In this document: piece by piece, positions 52,439-61,508 of the stretch
Numbering within the stretch: position 1 is the first letter of the stretch
How the letters are laid out: every line of letters starts with the position of its first letter
Source of the DNA: Nostoc sp. ATCC 53789
GTDB lineage: Bacteria; Cyanobacteriota; Cyanobacteriia; Cyanobacteriales; Nostocaceae
NCBI RefSeq assembly: GCF_009873495.1
Contig: NZ_CP046703.1
Coordinates: 4,568,501 to 4,632,500 of the forward strand
Length of the DNA stretch: 64,000 nt
Reading direction: 5' to 3'
The notes under the pieces: model-generated
Database searches by the model: none
What the model saw: only the letters and a program-made list of their open reading frames with translations
What the model was told of the DNA's origin: nothing
Program-made: the position numbers and the translations under genes

Positions 52439-53377
52439 ATGCAGGCAACTACAGCCCCCTCTACAACCCCAATTTCTGGTAAATATTGGCAGTGGCGCGG
52501 GCACAACGTTTACTATGTGCGTGCGGGAGAGAAGCAAGCGCAACGTCCGCCGTTGCTTTTGGTACATGGATTTGGTGCTTCCACAGACCACTGGCGCAAG
52601 AATATCACCGGATTGTGTCAAGATTTTGAAGTATTTGCGATCGATCTTTTAGGATTTGGGCGATCGGCAAAACCAAAATTGCAGTACAGTGGCGACTTGT
52701 GGCGCGACCAACTCCATGATTTTATCAGTGAAGTAATTGGTCAAAAAGCAGTATTAGCGGGTAATTCCCTTGGTGGCTACGCTGGCTTGTGTGTTGCAGC
52801 ACAACGTCCTGACAGTGCTGCTGGTTTAGTTTTGCTCAATAGCGCCGGGCCTTTTAGCGAAAGGCAGCCTACATCTGAGCCTGAAGCTTTACAATCAGAA
52901 ATTCAGGCTCCCAAACAATCGGCCAATTTGCAAAAACTTCTTGGTGACGGCACTAAGTGGATTTTTCAACAACCTTTAGCCCAGTTTTTGTTATTTCAGT
53001 ACGTGCGACAACGTTGGGTAATTCGCCAAACTCTAGAAAAAGTTTATCTTGACAAGAGTGCCATTACAGACCAACTAATAGAAGAAATTTCTCGCCCTGC
53101 TTACGATCCTGGTGCGTTGGATGTGTTTGTTTCAGTCTTTAGCACTCCTCAAGGGGAAAAAGTTGATGTGCTACTAAAGCAATTAACTTGTCCTCTATTA
53201 ATGTTGTGGGGAGAAGCTGACCCTTGGATGAATGCTAGAGAACGTTCTCAAAAATTTCGTCAATATTATCCTGAACTCAGGGAACACTTTTTAACAGCCG
53301 GTCATTGTCCTCATGATGAAGTACCCGATAGAGTAAATCAACTTTTAGGGGATTGGGTTTTATCTATCAACAATTAA
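52439..53377 (+). CDS. Alpha/beta fold hydrolase
   Basis: A 312-residue soluble hydrolase. The oxyanion motif is LLLVHGFGASTDHW, the nucleophile elbow AGNSLGGYAG (Ser about 106), the acid in LWGEADPWM and the base in AGHCPHDE. The sequence is close to the plant and cyanobacterial pheophytinase-like or haloalkane-dehalogenase-like group, but the substrate cannot be named. Divergent from the Lmo0937-like gene. Confidence 0.85.
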   Translation: MQATTAPSTTPISGKYWQWRGHNVYYVRAGEKQAQRPPLLLVHGFGASTDHWRKNITGLCQDFEVFAIDLLGFGRSAKPKLQYSGDLWRDQLHDFISEVIGQKAVLAGNSLGGYAGLCVAAQRPDSAAGLVLLNSAGPFSERQPTSEPEALQSEIQAPKQSANLQKLLGDGTKWIFQQPLAQFLLFQYVRQRWVIRQTLEKVYLDKSAITDQLIEEISRPAYDPGALDVFVSVFSTPQGEKVDVLLKQLTCPLLMLWGEADPWMNARERSQKFRQYYPELREHFLTAGHCPHDEVPDRVNQLLGDWVLSINN

Positions 53378-53520
53378 TACTAACCTCTCACTGTCTTGAA
53401 CTTGATTAAAGTCTGTCCCTCTCCGACTTGGAGAAAGATAGATTTTGGTTAGTCAAACCAGGGAGAGGTCTTTTTATCTTTGGAAAAGTTTGCAAGGAAC
53501 TGGCTCTCCTTTTTCCTTAT

Positions 53521-54171
53521 TTAAAACAATCCCTCCGATTCAGCGAATTTACGCAAACGTGGTATACACTGGCGCTGATAAAAACTGCTTAACGTTGGAA
53601 TTGACAAGCTAAACTCCTCAGATAATTCTTTCCAGCTAACTTCAGGAGGCAGGCGTTTAAGAATTAACACCTGACAATTCACATCTGGTCGTCCTTTAAT
53701 AGAAGTACGGCGCAGTTCTCCATCAGAATCGGTCTGAGCCCATGTTTCCAAGTCTTCCAAAATGGGAGGTGCTTGGGGGCTAGCGGGGAGATTATCTACA
53801 GGATCGATTGTTTCACTTGTTCCACCCGATGTAGACTGACGAACCCGAAGAGGCACTGTGGTGGCTTGTTCCCGGTTCTGGTTAATGTAAAAGTCTTGTA
53901 GTCTACGTTTTAGGTAAGCATTTAGCCAGGTAATGATACTCCCATAGTTGGGGTCATAGATTTGACCAGTCAAGCCATCACAAACATTGCGGCAGAAATA
54001 CAACCAAGTTTGTTGTAGTGCATCTTGATAGTAGGGAGTACCTTCCCTCCAGAGTCTATTTGCTGTCAAGCGAATAATTTGCGTGAGCAGCTTCTGACGC
54101 TGAGGACTTCCAAGTGGGTGTCCACAGGCTTCGGTAACTAAGCGGCGTAGCTGTTCATCGAATTGAACCAT
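53521..54171 (-). CDS. Sigma-70-like factor (ECF-like)
   Basis: A 216-residue protein. Region 2 is suggested by ANRLWREGTPYYQDALQQTW LYFCRN, and the C-terminal region 4 by LKRLPPEVSWKELSEEFSLS (helix-turn-helix) and IPRLRKFAESEGLF. The central linker is Ser/Thr/Pro rich. Cyanobacteria have many such divergent sigma-like proteins whose target promoters are unknown. No anti-sigma gene is adjacent; the upstream DUF2330 gene is co-directional across a repeat. Confidence 0.68.
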   Translation of the reverse strand: MVQFDEQLRRLVTEACGHPLGSPQRQKLLTQIIRLTANRLWREGTPYYQDALQQTWLYFCRNVCDGLTGQIYDPNYGSIITWLNAYLKRRLQDFYINQNREQATTVPLRVRQSTSGGTSETIDPVDNLPASPQAPPILEDLETWAQTDSDGELRRTSIKGRPDVNCQVLILKRLPPEVSWKELSEEFSLSIPTLSSFYQRQCIPRLRKFAESEGLF

Positions 54172-54249
54172 GACAATCTTGAGGCAGAAAGCAAGAATAT
54201 CTTAGTATTGCGTATAACAACGCCACAAAAAATTACCTTTCATCAAGAT

Positions 54250-54377
54250 ATTGGGAATTGGGAATTGGCAAGAGGACTTGGGGACAAGGAGAATTGGGGA
54301 CAAGGGGAAAGACTGGTTTCAAGTTCTCACCTCTTGTCCCCTTGTCCCCTTGTCTCCCCTGCCCCCTTGCTTCTTCC
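54250..54377. repeat. Hairpin-forming ggggacaa repeat, copy D
   Basis: The core matches copies B and C with about two mismatches (actggtttc instead of acttgtttc, and a late tctcc). It lies between the DUF2330 and sigma-like genes. Confidence 0.85.
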
Positions 54378-54393
54378 CCAAACCTCAGTCGCC

Positions 54394-55767
54394 TCAATAT
54401 AATCCCAGCCAAGAAAATAAATTTTCCCACCAAGAATATGTCAGATTACCAACACTCAGTTTCATCTTGTTGCGAATGTCTTGGATCTTCCAATTTGTGA
54501 GTTTAGCCAGAGTTTGGGCCTCTTGTTCAAAACGCTTGGGCAAAGACCGCTTATACTCTCTACCCGCCTGACATTTGAGTTCTCCTTGGAACGGATGTTG
54601 TAAAACATAACGCCCTTGGAAAAATTCACTGTTAGCAGTTTGTTGGAATATCAAGTCTTCAGGGAATTTGTCGCGGGTGTAGCGGACATGCAATCGGGAG
54701 ATGAAGACATCACTTCTAGGAAAGGGAGGACGAAACCTTGGCGATACTGGCACATCACTTGGAGAATTGTTATCTAGCCAAAATACGCCTGCTTGCTTAA
54801 GCTCATCTGGGGTTAGAGGCTCGGCAGAACAGGGATCGCAACTACCCATATTCCAAGCGTATTCTAAAAAACCAACTTTCTTGTTTTCTTTGGTGTAGGC
54901 AGTTTGAAACATTGATTTGTAGAAATCACCAAATTCATCTTTGACAAATAAGGGAACGTTTGTGTCTGAGGGGATTTTCACCGTCCGGTAGTTAGTGATT
55001 TCTGCCTGTCCTTGGGGCGAGAGGATGTAGACAATCAAATCCTGCTCTGTCGTGGCATTGATCATGCCTAAACGAATTGGCAGCATGAACTTGGGTGACT
55101 GGTAGGAAATTTGTAGCGGACGAAGGAACTGGTAGCCAGATTTCTCGAATTTATTTAAGTTGACTTTGGCAACAAAGAATTTCATTGAGGAGCGGATATA
55201 GGGTTTTAGTAACTGTTTCGCACCTCTAGGAATTTTGTAGCCACTGCGTTGGAGCCAAGTTTCTAGTCCGCCAGATTCTTTAGCACTAAGGATCACGATG
55301 TCGTATTCGCCGACGTTGAAACGTGCTTCGACTGTTACACCCAAACTAGCATCGTCCCTTGCATTCCCCGCCTCCATTCTTGCTGCTGGCGCTGGTGCTG
55401 CTGATAACTTCTGGGGATAAACTGGGGCACAAGGATCTGGATCGAAATATTCAACCAATCGCGGCGCACTAAAAGCATCTAAGCGTTCGATAATCTTGGG
55501 TTCCGTAACGCGAACTTGCTCTTTTTGCAGCACTGTTGGCACCGGTACTACCATTGCAAAATCTTTAACTTCGCCTTGAAAATCGTTTGCCATTGTTAGG
55601 ACGGTGCGATCGCCATCTCGTGCTATCACCACCTGAGAAGCTTTGTTATACAGTTTTGTATCAGCTTTAGCTACATAAAATCCACAAAATGCCCAAGCTG
55701 CTGGTGCAAAGCAGAAAACAGCTACGATTGCCAACAATAATGGCGTTAAAATTCGAAAAAACTTCAT
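54394..55767 (-). CDS. DUF2330 family exported protein
   Basis: A 457-residue protein. The signal peptide (LLLAIVAVFCFAPAAWAF) is followed at once by the DUF2330 start CGFYVAKADTKLYNKASQVV and DFQGEVKDFAMVVPVPTVLQ. Later conserved parts are the cysteine pair GSCDPCSAEPLT and SRLHVRYTRDKFPEDLIFQQ. It ends with a C-terminal amphipathic segment. The function is unknown; it lies downstream of an RnfD-like membrane protein with the same orientation, which suggests a joint envelope role. Confidence 0.83.
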   Translation of the reverse strand: MKFFRILTPLLLAIVAVFCFAPAAWAFCGFYVAKADTKLYNKASQVVIARDGDRTVLTMANDFQGEVKDFAMVVPVPTVLQKEQVRVTEPKIIERLDAFSAPRLVEYFDPDPCAPVYPQKLSAAPAPAARMEAGNARDDASLGVTVEARFNVGEYDIVILSAKESGGLETWLQRSGYKIPRGAKQLLKPYIRSSMKFFVAKVNLNKFEKSGYQFLRPLQISYQSPKFMLPIRLGMINATTEQDLIVYILSPQGQAEITNYRTVKIPSDTNVPLFVKDEFGDFYKSMFQTAYTKENKKVGFLEYAWNMGSCDPCSAEPLTPDELKQAGVFWLDNNSPSDVPVSPRFRPPFPRSDVFISRLHVRYTRDKFPEDLIFQQTANSEFFQGRYVLQHPFQGELKCQAGREYKRSLPKRFEQEAQTLAKLTNWKIQDIRNKMKLSVGNLTYSWWENLFSWLGLY

Positions 55768-55838
55768 TATTTTATACCTCTATCTTTTTTAGTGCTGAGT
55801 TAGGAGTTAGCAGTAGCCCTTTCAAGGTGACTGGTAAA

Positions 55839-56050
55839 ATCTCTTTTTTCTCTCTGCGCTACGCCAGTTGCTACAAGTCGGGGAACCCGCCCAACGCACT
55901 GGCTTCTCTGTGCCTCTGCGGTTTAAAAATAATTTTTCTAACCACAGAGACGCAGAGAACACAGAGTAAAGAGCTTAAAGAGGAATTTGTTGTTAAACAG
56001 TTGTTATCGACGTTGAAGGGGCTAGAGTTAGGAGTTAGGAGTTAGGAGTT
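55839..56050. repeat. Dispersed repeats (cctctgcggttt inverted repeat and gttagga tract)
   Basis: ctctgtgcctctgcggttt faces aaccacagagacgcagag across 15 bp (about 55907-55958). Related copies are at 40091-40130, 49214-49243 and 8308-8320. A gttaggagttagga heptamer run ends at 56050 inside the end of the next gene. Confidence 0.7.
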
Positions 56051-56855
56051 CTACCCCTGCTTCCTCATCTTTCTCTTGCCAAGCAAACCTTGGGGCTAAC
56101 CACAAAACATCTAACAGGATGGTCAATGGTGCAAGGGCAAACAGTGCCCAGAAAACTGCTGTGGAAATAAAGAAATAATTCCGCAGGATAAAAGTTAATC
56201 CGGCGATGCAGATTGCCCAAACTACCCGCCCAATTCGGGAATTGGGGATCGATCGCGGATCTGTAATCATAAATAGGGCGAACAGCAGCAAAGACCCACT
56301 CATCAATCGATGCCAGTAAACATCCCAAGTCCAACCCAGCCAGAGATTGCGAATCGCCTCTAGTAAGGAGTAGGAACCCAAAAAAGCTGCTGTGGTGTCC
56401 CAACGACCAACGCGCTGCAAAATCATGCCGCCAGTGCCGGCAAATAATAGCCCATACCACCACTCTTCACCCCATTGTCCCGGCGAAACCCAAGCATCGG
56501 GGGTCAAAATTAAGGCAGATATGATGCCAAAATTGGTGGGATTAAAGAAATGCTTATCGCCGACTTTGAAGATAAATTTGCTTGCGATCGCAATTGCTGC
56601 GGCGATTGCCATTGTCGTCCAGCAATCAGCCCGCAATAGCAGTCCCAGTCCTAGAGAGGTAATTAAAGCACTGCGAAGATTTGCCATTTGTTCTTTGCCA
56701 GTAAGTAATGACAATATCCATTGGGTTGCTAGACTTGTGGCGATCGCTACCCCAATTAACTCTGGTCGCAGCGTCCAATCTCTTGTACCGATTCCCAATA
56801 CTAGGAACAAGCCGAGAAATAGAATTTGATAATCTCGTATATCTTTGAGCAACAT
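56028..56855 (-). CDS. RnfD/NqrB-family membrane protein
   Basis: A 275-residue protein with about eight spans. The RnfD/NqrB family parts include IFKVGDKHFFNPTNFGIISA and FMITDPRSIPNSRIGRVVWA. The Rnf complex partners are absent here, and the FMN-attachment SGAT motif is not visible, so it is probably a stand-alone relative. The last codons (VELLTPNS) are read from a gttagga repeat, which also supplies the stop. DUF2330 lies downstream after about 260 bp. Confidence 0.78.
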   Translation of the reverse strand: MLLKDIRDYQILFLGLFLVLGIGTRDWTLRPELIGVAIATSLATQWILSLLTGKEQMANLRSALITSLGLGLLLRADCWTTMAIAAAIAIASKFIFKVGDKHFFNPTNFGIISALILTPDAWVSPGQWGEEWWYGLLFAGTGGMILQRVGRWDTTAAFLGSYSLLEAIRNLWLGWTWDVYWHRLMSGSLLLFALFMITDPRSIPNSRIGRVVWAICIAGLTFILRNYFFISTAVFWALFALAPLTILLDVLWLAPRFAWQEKDEEAGVELLTPNS

Positions 56856-57128
56856 TAATCCTTTGATTCCGGGATTACGCGTAGATTTCTCATCAATCTA
56901 GACGAGTGCTAGCTCAAATAGTAATGCTGTTACAGATTTTGTTACAAAGCGACTAGCAAGTTCATGCCCATCGCTTGATATTGCTTAGGGTTTCGAGTTC
57001 TAAGCACGAAGTTTTGTGTTCTGATAATTTGGCTAGAATATTGAGACATTGTATGTATGCGGTGCGATCGCCTATCGCAGTTTCGCAAGCAACACCTACA
57101 AAAAGTTGTCAGCAGCAGAGAAACGCAA

Positions 57129-57806
57129 ATGCAGCTAGCTCCTCTATTCCCGATTTTCTATCGCATTCTCCAACCGAGTTTTCCCAATTGCCTTTGGGGT
57201 GGAAATCCCTATACTAAAGCGATCGCACTCACATTCGATGATGGGCCCCATCCGCAATACACACCAGAAGTTTTGGCAGTATTGGATCGCTACAACATTA
57301 CAGCTAGTTTTTTTTGGTTGGGTGTTTGCGTCAACCGTTCACCAGCGATCGCCAAAGCTGTTAGCGATCGCGGCCACTGGATCGGATTGCATGGCTACGA
57401 TCATCGTTCTTTTCCCATGCTTTCCCTGAATGAATTGAAGGGCAGTTTAGAAAAAACCCAAATTGCCATCTACAATGCCTGCAACCTACAACCTGAACAA
57501 GTACGAGATGTCCGTCCCCCCAATGGTTTATTTACACCTGCTACTTTAAAATTGTTTTCTCAGTGGAATTACCGCTCAGTTATGTGGAGCGTTGTACCAG
57601 AAGATTGGGTAAGACCAGGTATCACCACTGTGGTAGAGCGAATTATGCAGCAGGTCAAAAATGGTTCGCTGATTGTCTTGCATGATGGTGCTTGCGGTGG
57701 AAAAGATGTTGCTGCCACAATCCAAATTCTCATTCCGCAACTGCTACAACAAGGTTATAAGTTTGTAACTGTTGATACTCTGTGGCAGCAGGCTAAGACT
57801 AACTAA
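57129..57806 (+). CDS. Polysaccharide deacetylase (NodB homology)
   Basis: A 225-residue enzyme of the CE4 family. Motif 1 is LTFDDGPHPQYTPEVL. Motif 2 is GLHGYDHRSF (HxxxH metal pair). Motif 3 is VRPPNGLFTP. The late motif is IVLHDGACGG. It removes N-acetyl or O-acetyl groups from a cell-wall or extracellular glycan. No signal peptide is clear. The frame opens at 57057, but ATG 57129 (MQLAPLFPIFYRILQPSFPN) fits better; the true start is open. Confidence 0.9.
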   Translation: MQLAPLFPIFYRILQPSFPNCLWGGNPYTKAIALTFDDGPHPQYTPEVLAVLDRYNITASFFWLGVCVNRSPAIAKAVSDRGHWIGLHGYDHRSFPMLSLNELKGSLEKTQIAIYNACNLQPEQVRDVRPPNGLFTPATLKLFSQWNYRSVMWSVVPEDWVRPGITTVVERIMQQVKNGSLIVLHDGACGGKDVAATIQILIPQLLQQGYKFVTVDTLWQQAKTN

Positions 57807-57888
57807 AGTACTAGCCTATCTAAGTTAATAAAATGTGGTGCTGGCGTGTTTAGTTCTCAAAGTTAGCGATACATAATTTGGCAAATGT

Positions 57889-58320
57889 TTATCTGCGATT
57901 ACGACATTGTAGTGGGTAGCGCTTACCCCGCCATGTCGTCCAACCATCCGCGATTTTAGTAAGACTGTTGTATTTGAGATACCAGTTATCTTGTTCTACA
58001 CCTAAATAACGAATACCTAAATCCTGTCTTTTAGTGCTGGAGAAACGTTTTCCTAGAGGAACCCACGCACTACCATTATCACTAAACTGCCCCACGAGAC
58101 GGACAGCAGAAGTAGTAGAACAAACATCACCACTACAACTAGTTTGTGGATCATCGACTACTTTCCACTGCATTTGGGCTGGTCTACCGTCAATATTACA
58201 ATCCCAGAGACCAAAGAACCACTCACCAGCAAGCTGACTGGCTTTAGTATGGCTAGATGTCAATACCAAACTTGCAGGAACAATCGCTAAACCCAAAAGC
58301 CATTTTGTGATGTTTTTCAT
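57889..58320 (-). CDS. Exported protein of DUF6006 type
   Basis: A 143-residue protein with a signal peptide (WLLGLAIVPASLVLTSSHTKA). The mature part has GEWFFGLWDCNIDGRPAQMQ, CSGDVCSTTSA and a C-terminal DGWTTWRGKRYPLQCRN, with four cysteines probably in two disulfides. It looks like a small beta-barrel or lipocalin-like protein. The family name is from memory. Function unknown. Confidence 0.6.
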   Translation of the reverse strand: MKNITKWLLGLAIVPASLVLTSSHTKASQLAGEWFFGLWDCNIDGRPAQMQWKVVDDPQTSCSGDVCSTTSAVRLVGQFSDNGSAWVPLGKRFSSTKRQDLGIRYLGVEQDNWYLKYNSLTKIADGWTTWRGKRYPLQCRNRR

Positions 58321-58491
58321 AATGCTTCACCAATACTTTAAACTAATCTGTATTTTTTATTCACTTATACCTATTAGCATCGTTGTTTATGCAGCTATAA
58401 AGTATAAAGTTTGGCATAAGAATTCTCGTCCATTTTCTAGTCGGGAGTATCAGCCTTTAGTGGCTGATATCCCAGTGGCTTATGTTAGTTC

Positions 58492-59469
58492 CTAGAGTTG
58501 ATGTGAGGCTAGAAAAGCTTCAACTTCAGCATCTGTTGGTTGGGAAGCGATCGCACCTGGTTTAATGGTAGTCAGTGCCCCAACAGCACTGGCATAAGTG
58601 ACGATGCGTTTTGCAGTTTCAGCATCCCGCAAGCTGTGGATGCCGTAATGACTCAACTGGTGGATGAATCCTGCCAGAAAGCTATCTCCTGCACCAGTGG
58701 TATCAACTACGGGGATGGAAAAGGAAGGTAATTTGCCTTCGTTCTCACCCAGACAGTAGGTGCAACCGTTTTCGCCATCTGTTACTAATACTCCTTCAAT
58801 TGAAGCCAAGCGGTAAGTAATAGCTCCAGGATCTGCGGTTTCAAATAGCCATTCAGCTTCTTCTTTGGAGAGTTTGAGGAAATCTACTCGCTTAAATAAT
58901 TCTGGAATTTTTTGATGAGCGATTTTTGGCTCATCCCAAAATACAGGCCGCCAATTGATATCTAGAACAATCTTCAGATCGTAATGTTCTGCTAACTCTA
59001 GGGCGCGGTAAATTGCCTGTTCACTTTCAGGATAGGCTAATTCCAAAGTACCCAAAACCAGAAAATCTGCCTCTTGAAACAGCGCATCTGGCAATTGTTT
59101 GGCTTGCAGGCGAGTATCGGCAAATTCTGCGGTGTCATACTGACCAAATCCGGCGAAGGTGCGATCGCCAGCCAGATCCCGTGTAACATAAACTTGCCGC
59201 GTTGGTGCTGTGGGGTGACGTTGTACTCCCGTCGTATCTACACCTACATCTTGTAATAGCTTGACTAGTGCATTTCCTGGTTCATCTTCACCAACGGCTC
59301 CGATAAATCCTGCTGTCGTCCCCAGCTTGACTAAAGCACAGGCTACGTTAGCTGGTGCCCCTCCTGGATAGGGAGTCCAGGATTTAACTTCTTCCAGCTT
59401 TAACCCTAATTGATCGGCTAAACAATCAAACAAAATTTCACCGAGGCACAAAACACGGGAATTGCTCAT
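58492..59469 (-). CDS. PfkB-family carbohydrate kinase, fructokinase-like
   Basis: A 325-residue ribokinase-fold enzyme. PfkB signature 1 is YPGGAPANVACALVKLG and signature 2 is VVDTTGAGDSFLAGFIHQLS (catalytic Asp in GAGD). The sequence SRVLCLGEILFDCLADQ resembles cyanobacterial and plant fructokinases. It phosphorylates a sugar, most likely fructose. It is monocistronic in this window. Confidence 0.9.
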   Translation of the reverse strand: MSNSRVLCLGEILFDCLADQLGLKLEEVKSWTPYPGGAPANVACALVKLGTTAGFIGAVGEDEPGNALVKLLQDVGVDTTGVQRHPTAPTRQVYVTRDLAGDRTFAGFGQYDTAEFADTRLQAKQLPDALFQEADFLVLGTLELAYPESEQAIYRALELAEHYDLKIVLDINWRPVFWDEPKIAHQKIPELFKRVDFLKLSKEEAEWLFETADPGAITYRLASIEGVLVTDGENGCTYCLGENEGKLPSFSIPVVDTTGAGDSFLAGFIHQLSHYGIHSLRDAETAKRIVTYASAVGALTTIKPGAIASQPTDAEVEAFLASHQL

Positions 59470-59832
59470 TTCATTTTAGATTTGAGATTTCGATTTTGGA
59501 TTAAGAATTTACAGTATAAAATCTACAACAATTGTTGCTAATTTGTCGCCAGTTCTTCATAGAATTAAATAGCATTTTTTACTACTCCATAACATCTATA
59601 TGCTTCTAATTACCATCGAAATTATCTAAATATTTATACTAAAATACAGACAAAAATAAGTGTTGTATAATACTTGTATATTGTCATGATTTATATTCTT
59701 GCCAACTTAAAATCCAAAGAAAATATTGACAATAGTGTTACTGCTAATACTTGAAACCCCTACCAACAAAAGAATCTTCTAGAATTAGAAAGAGTGATTA
59801 AGTAGATATACCAAAGGAGGATAGAAATAGTC
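59470..59832. other. Intergenic region upstream of the PedR-like gene
   Basis: About 360 bp of AT-rich spacer between two divergent genes. AAAGGAGG at 59811-59818 is a strong ribosome-binding site, 14 nt before the ATG. No other element was recognised. Confidence 0.4.
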
Positions 59833-60096
59833 ATGGCTGGTGGCAAGTCTGAGACCCCCGTTAGTCTGTCAGACAGAGAACTGCAAATTATCGACCTAGT
59901 GGCCGCTGGCTTAACTAACCAAGAGATTGCAGGTAAACTGGAGATTAGCAAGCGTACAGTTGATAACCATATCAGCAATATTCTGACCAAGACCGAGACT
60001 GAAAATCGAGTAGCTCTTGTCCGCTGGGCCTTACAGTGGGGCAAAGTCTGCTTAAATGATGTCAATTGCTGTCTTCTCCCTAACCAGATCGAATAA
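59833..60096 (+). CDS. Small LuxR-type HTH regulator, PedR-like
   Basis: An 87-residue protein made almost entirely of a LuxR/GerE helix-turn-helix (LSDRELQIIDLVAAGLTNQE, then IAGKLEISKRTVDNHISNIL). No receiver or sensor domain. This matches the size and type of PedR, a small cyanobacterial regulator that responds to photosynthetic electron transport. Three cysteines (KVCLNDVNCC) lie in the C-terminal tail and could serve as the redox switch. PedR identity is inferred. Confidence 0.72.
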   Translation: MAGGKSETPVSLSDRELQIIDLVAAGLTNQEIAGKLEISKRTVDNHISNILTKTETENRVALVRWALQWGKVCLNDVNCCLLPNQIE

Positions 60097-60214
60097 ACAA
60101 TTTACTAGTAGCAACGTAATTGCTATGGTCTGGTAGAATTGCAAGCCAATTTTGAGGTTGACTGATTGTTTCCCTCCTCACGCCTAAGTTTTCAGTGTTA
60201 AACGCTCTACCAAA

Positions 60215-60282
60215 AGTTCCGAGTCCTTCACTCAGCCGGAGTTTATGTTAGTGGAGCCAGCTGACCCTCGGACTCGGAAACT
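60215..60282 (+). ncRNA. Possible structured RNA downstream of the PedR-like gene
   Basis: The outer arms agttccgagtcc (60215-60226) and ggactcggaaact (60270-60282) pair over about 11 bp. An inner stem tcagccgg / ccagctga (7 of 8 pairs) stacks inside. The strand reading and any known RNA family could not be fixed. It may be a terminator or an independent RNA. Confidence 0.35.
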
Positions 60283-60488
60283 AAACTTCATCTATGTTGA
60301 AACCTAGAGTTTTTTAAAAGATATATTTAACTAGTCTCTCTCTTTAGCGATCGCTCACTCAATTGGGATCTCATTCTTATGGTCTTTTTTGCCCACATGC
60401 GAAATCCAGCAACTAGGGAAGATTTGGCGGCGAAGCGGAGTGCCTGGTGCAGGCTGCTAAAATCCTTACTACCAGCCACCGCCGAATC

Positions 60489-60598
60489 TAGCGCAGTGTT
60501 CCTCAGTTGCGCCAAGGTTCACCGTCCCAGTTTTTTGTTAACGATCGCTTGACTTTTAAGACAGTCGCGACAAAACTACGGTTCTCAAGGTAGACGAG
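60489..60598 (-). repeat. 110-bp repeat, copy 2 (inverted partner at 42301-42410)
   Basis: The reverse complement matches copy 1 with three mismatches (tgtagcg/tgtcgcg, gaacgttgg/gaaccttgg, gaacgctg/gaacactg). The flanks differ, which defines the repeat borders. Confidence 0.88.
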
Positions 60599-60634
60599 CT
60601 TTATTGCTACAAATAGGCAACAGAGACATTTATT

Positions 60635-61240
60635 CTACTTATCATAACTTTCTGGCATACCCACTGGTGATAAGCCTGCGATCGCTCTGAGATTTTGACA
60701 ACGAATCAACTCAGTAAAATTTAAACCAGAACGCCCTTCAATTTTTGCTACTGCTTCAATTGCTAATAATAGGTGCTGCGCTGCTTCAGCTTCTAAATAA
60801 CCGCGCCGTTGTGCGATGCGAATTGCTGCTGCATCGGCATTTAACTCTGACTCTTGAGATTTATTAGTGCGCCAAATCCGAAAAGCAGCGATCGCACTTA
60901 ATCCCCCGGCTATGGCTACACCCACCACATCTGACTGTGATGCTTCTAATAAGCCACCTAACATCCCCACTAGCACGACACCTTGATAAATGTTGGGTTT
61001 AAACCACTTCACCCCCGTCAACCAGCTAACCATCTGCAACAGTAGCAAATCTCGTTGCGGCTTGGCTAGGTAACGCCATAAATCGAAATTAATATATATT
61101 GGTCGCGTCTGATTCCAGGGTTGAGGAAAGGACGCATCAATCACTTTTGCCTGTTCCGGCTTACTAACGATTTTTGTCGTCATCCGGCCAGAAGCAGGCA
61201 TTACATCTAATAAACGGCGAATTTCAACATTTGGCTCCAT
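60635..61240 (-). CDS. DUF3318 family membrane protein
   Basis: A 201-residue cyanobacterial protein. It starts MEPNVEIRRLLDVMPASGRM and has a hydrophobic pair (GVVLVGMLGGLLEASQSDVV, GVAIAGGLSAIAAFRIW). A helical C-terminal half follows with ELNADAAAIRIAQRRGYLEAEAAQHL. Function unknown. Distance and orientation suggest a single-gene unit. Confidence 0.75.
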   Translation of the reverse strand: MEPNVEIRRLLDVMPASGRMTTKIVSKPEQAKVIDASFPQPWNQTRPIYINFDLWRYLAKPQRDLLLLQMVSWLTGVKWFKPNIYQGVVLVGMLGGLLEASQSDVVGVAIAGGLSAIAAFRIWRTNKSQESELNADAAAIRIAQRRGYLEAEAAQHLLLAIEAVAKIEGRSGLNFTELIRCQNLRAIAGLSPVGMPESYDK

Positions 61241-61508
61241 AAATTTAATTATTAGCCATAATGTGCATAGTAATTATTTTAGTTACCATTTGTGTTAACC
61301 TTTGATTTGTGAGATGCTCTCGCAATCTTTCTAAATAGTTATTCCATTAGTAAAAATCTCTGTAAATGGCGATTTGTAAATAGTTTAGACAAAGCCATAA
61401 GAATATTGATAAAGCAGTTTGATAGTGTGGCGGGATTTTATAGTATCCGTTTGCCCCCAAATTCAAAACCTGAAAGTTTTGGATGACCATTGATATTACT
61501 GTAACGAT

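Larger units (their letters stand above)
60097..60634. other. Non-coding region with a structured segment and a 110-bp repeat
   Basis: About 540 bp with no supported gene. It holds the folded segment at 60215-60282 and repeat copy 2 at 60489-60598. Confidence 0.5.

Noticed and set aside
58322-58495. Plus-strand 57-codon frame with a hydrophobic start (MLHQYFKLICIFYSLIPISI)
   Set aside because: It could be a small membrane protein, but it has no clear ribosome-binding site, overlaps the end of the PfkB gene and sits in the 170-bp gap holding the promoter of the neighbouring gene.
60327-60515. Minus-strand 62-codon frame (MAQLRNTALDSAVAGSK...)
   Set aside because: It begins inside the 110-bp repeat, has no family features, and the same repeat at 42.3 kb does not extend it. 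Most likely non-coding.
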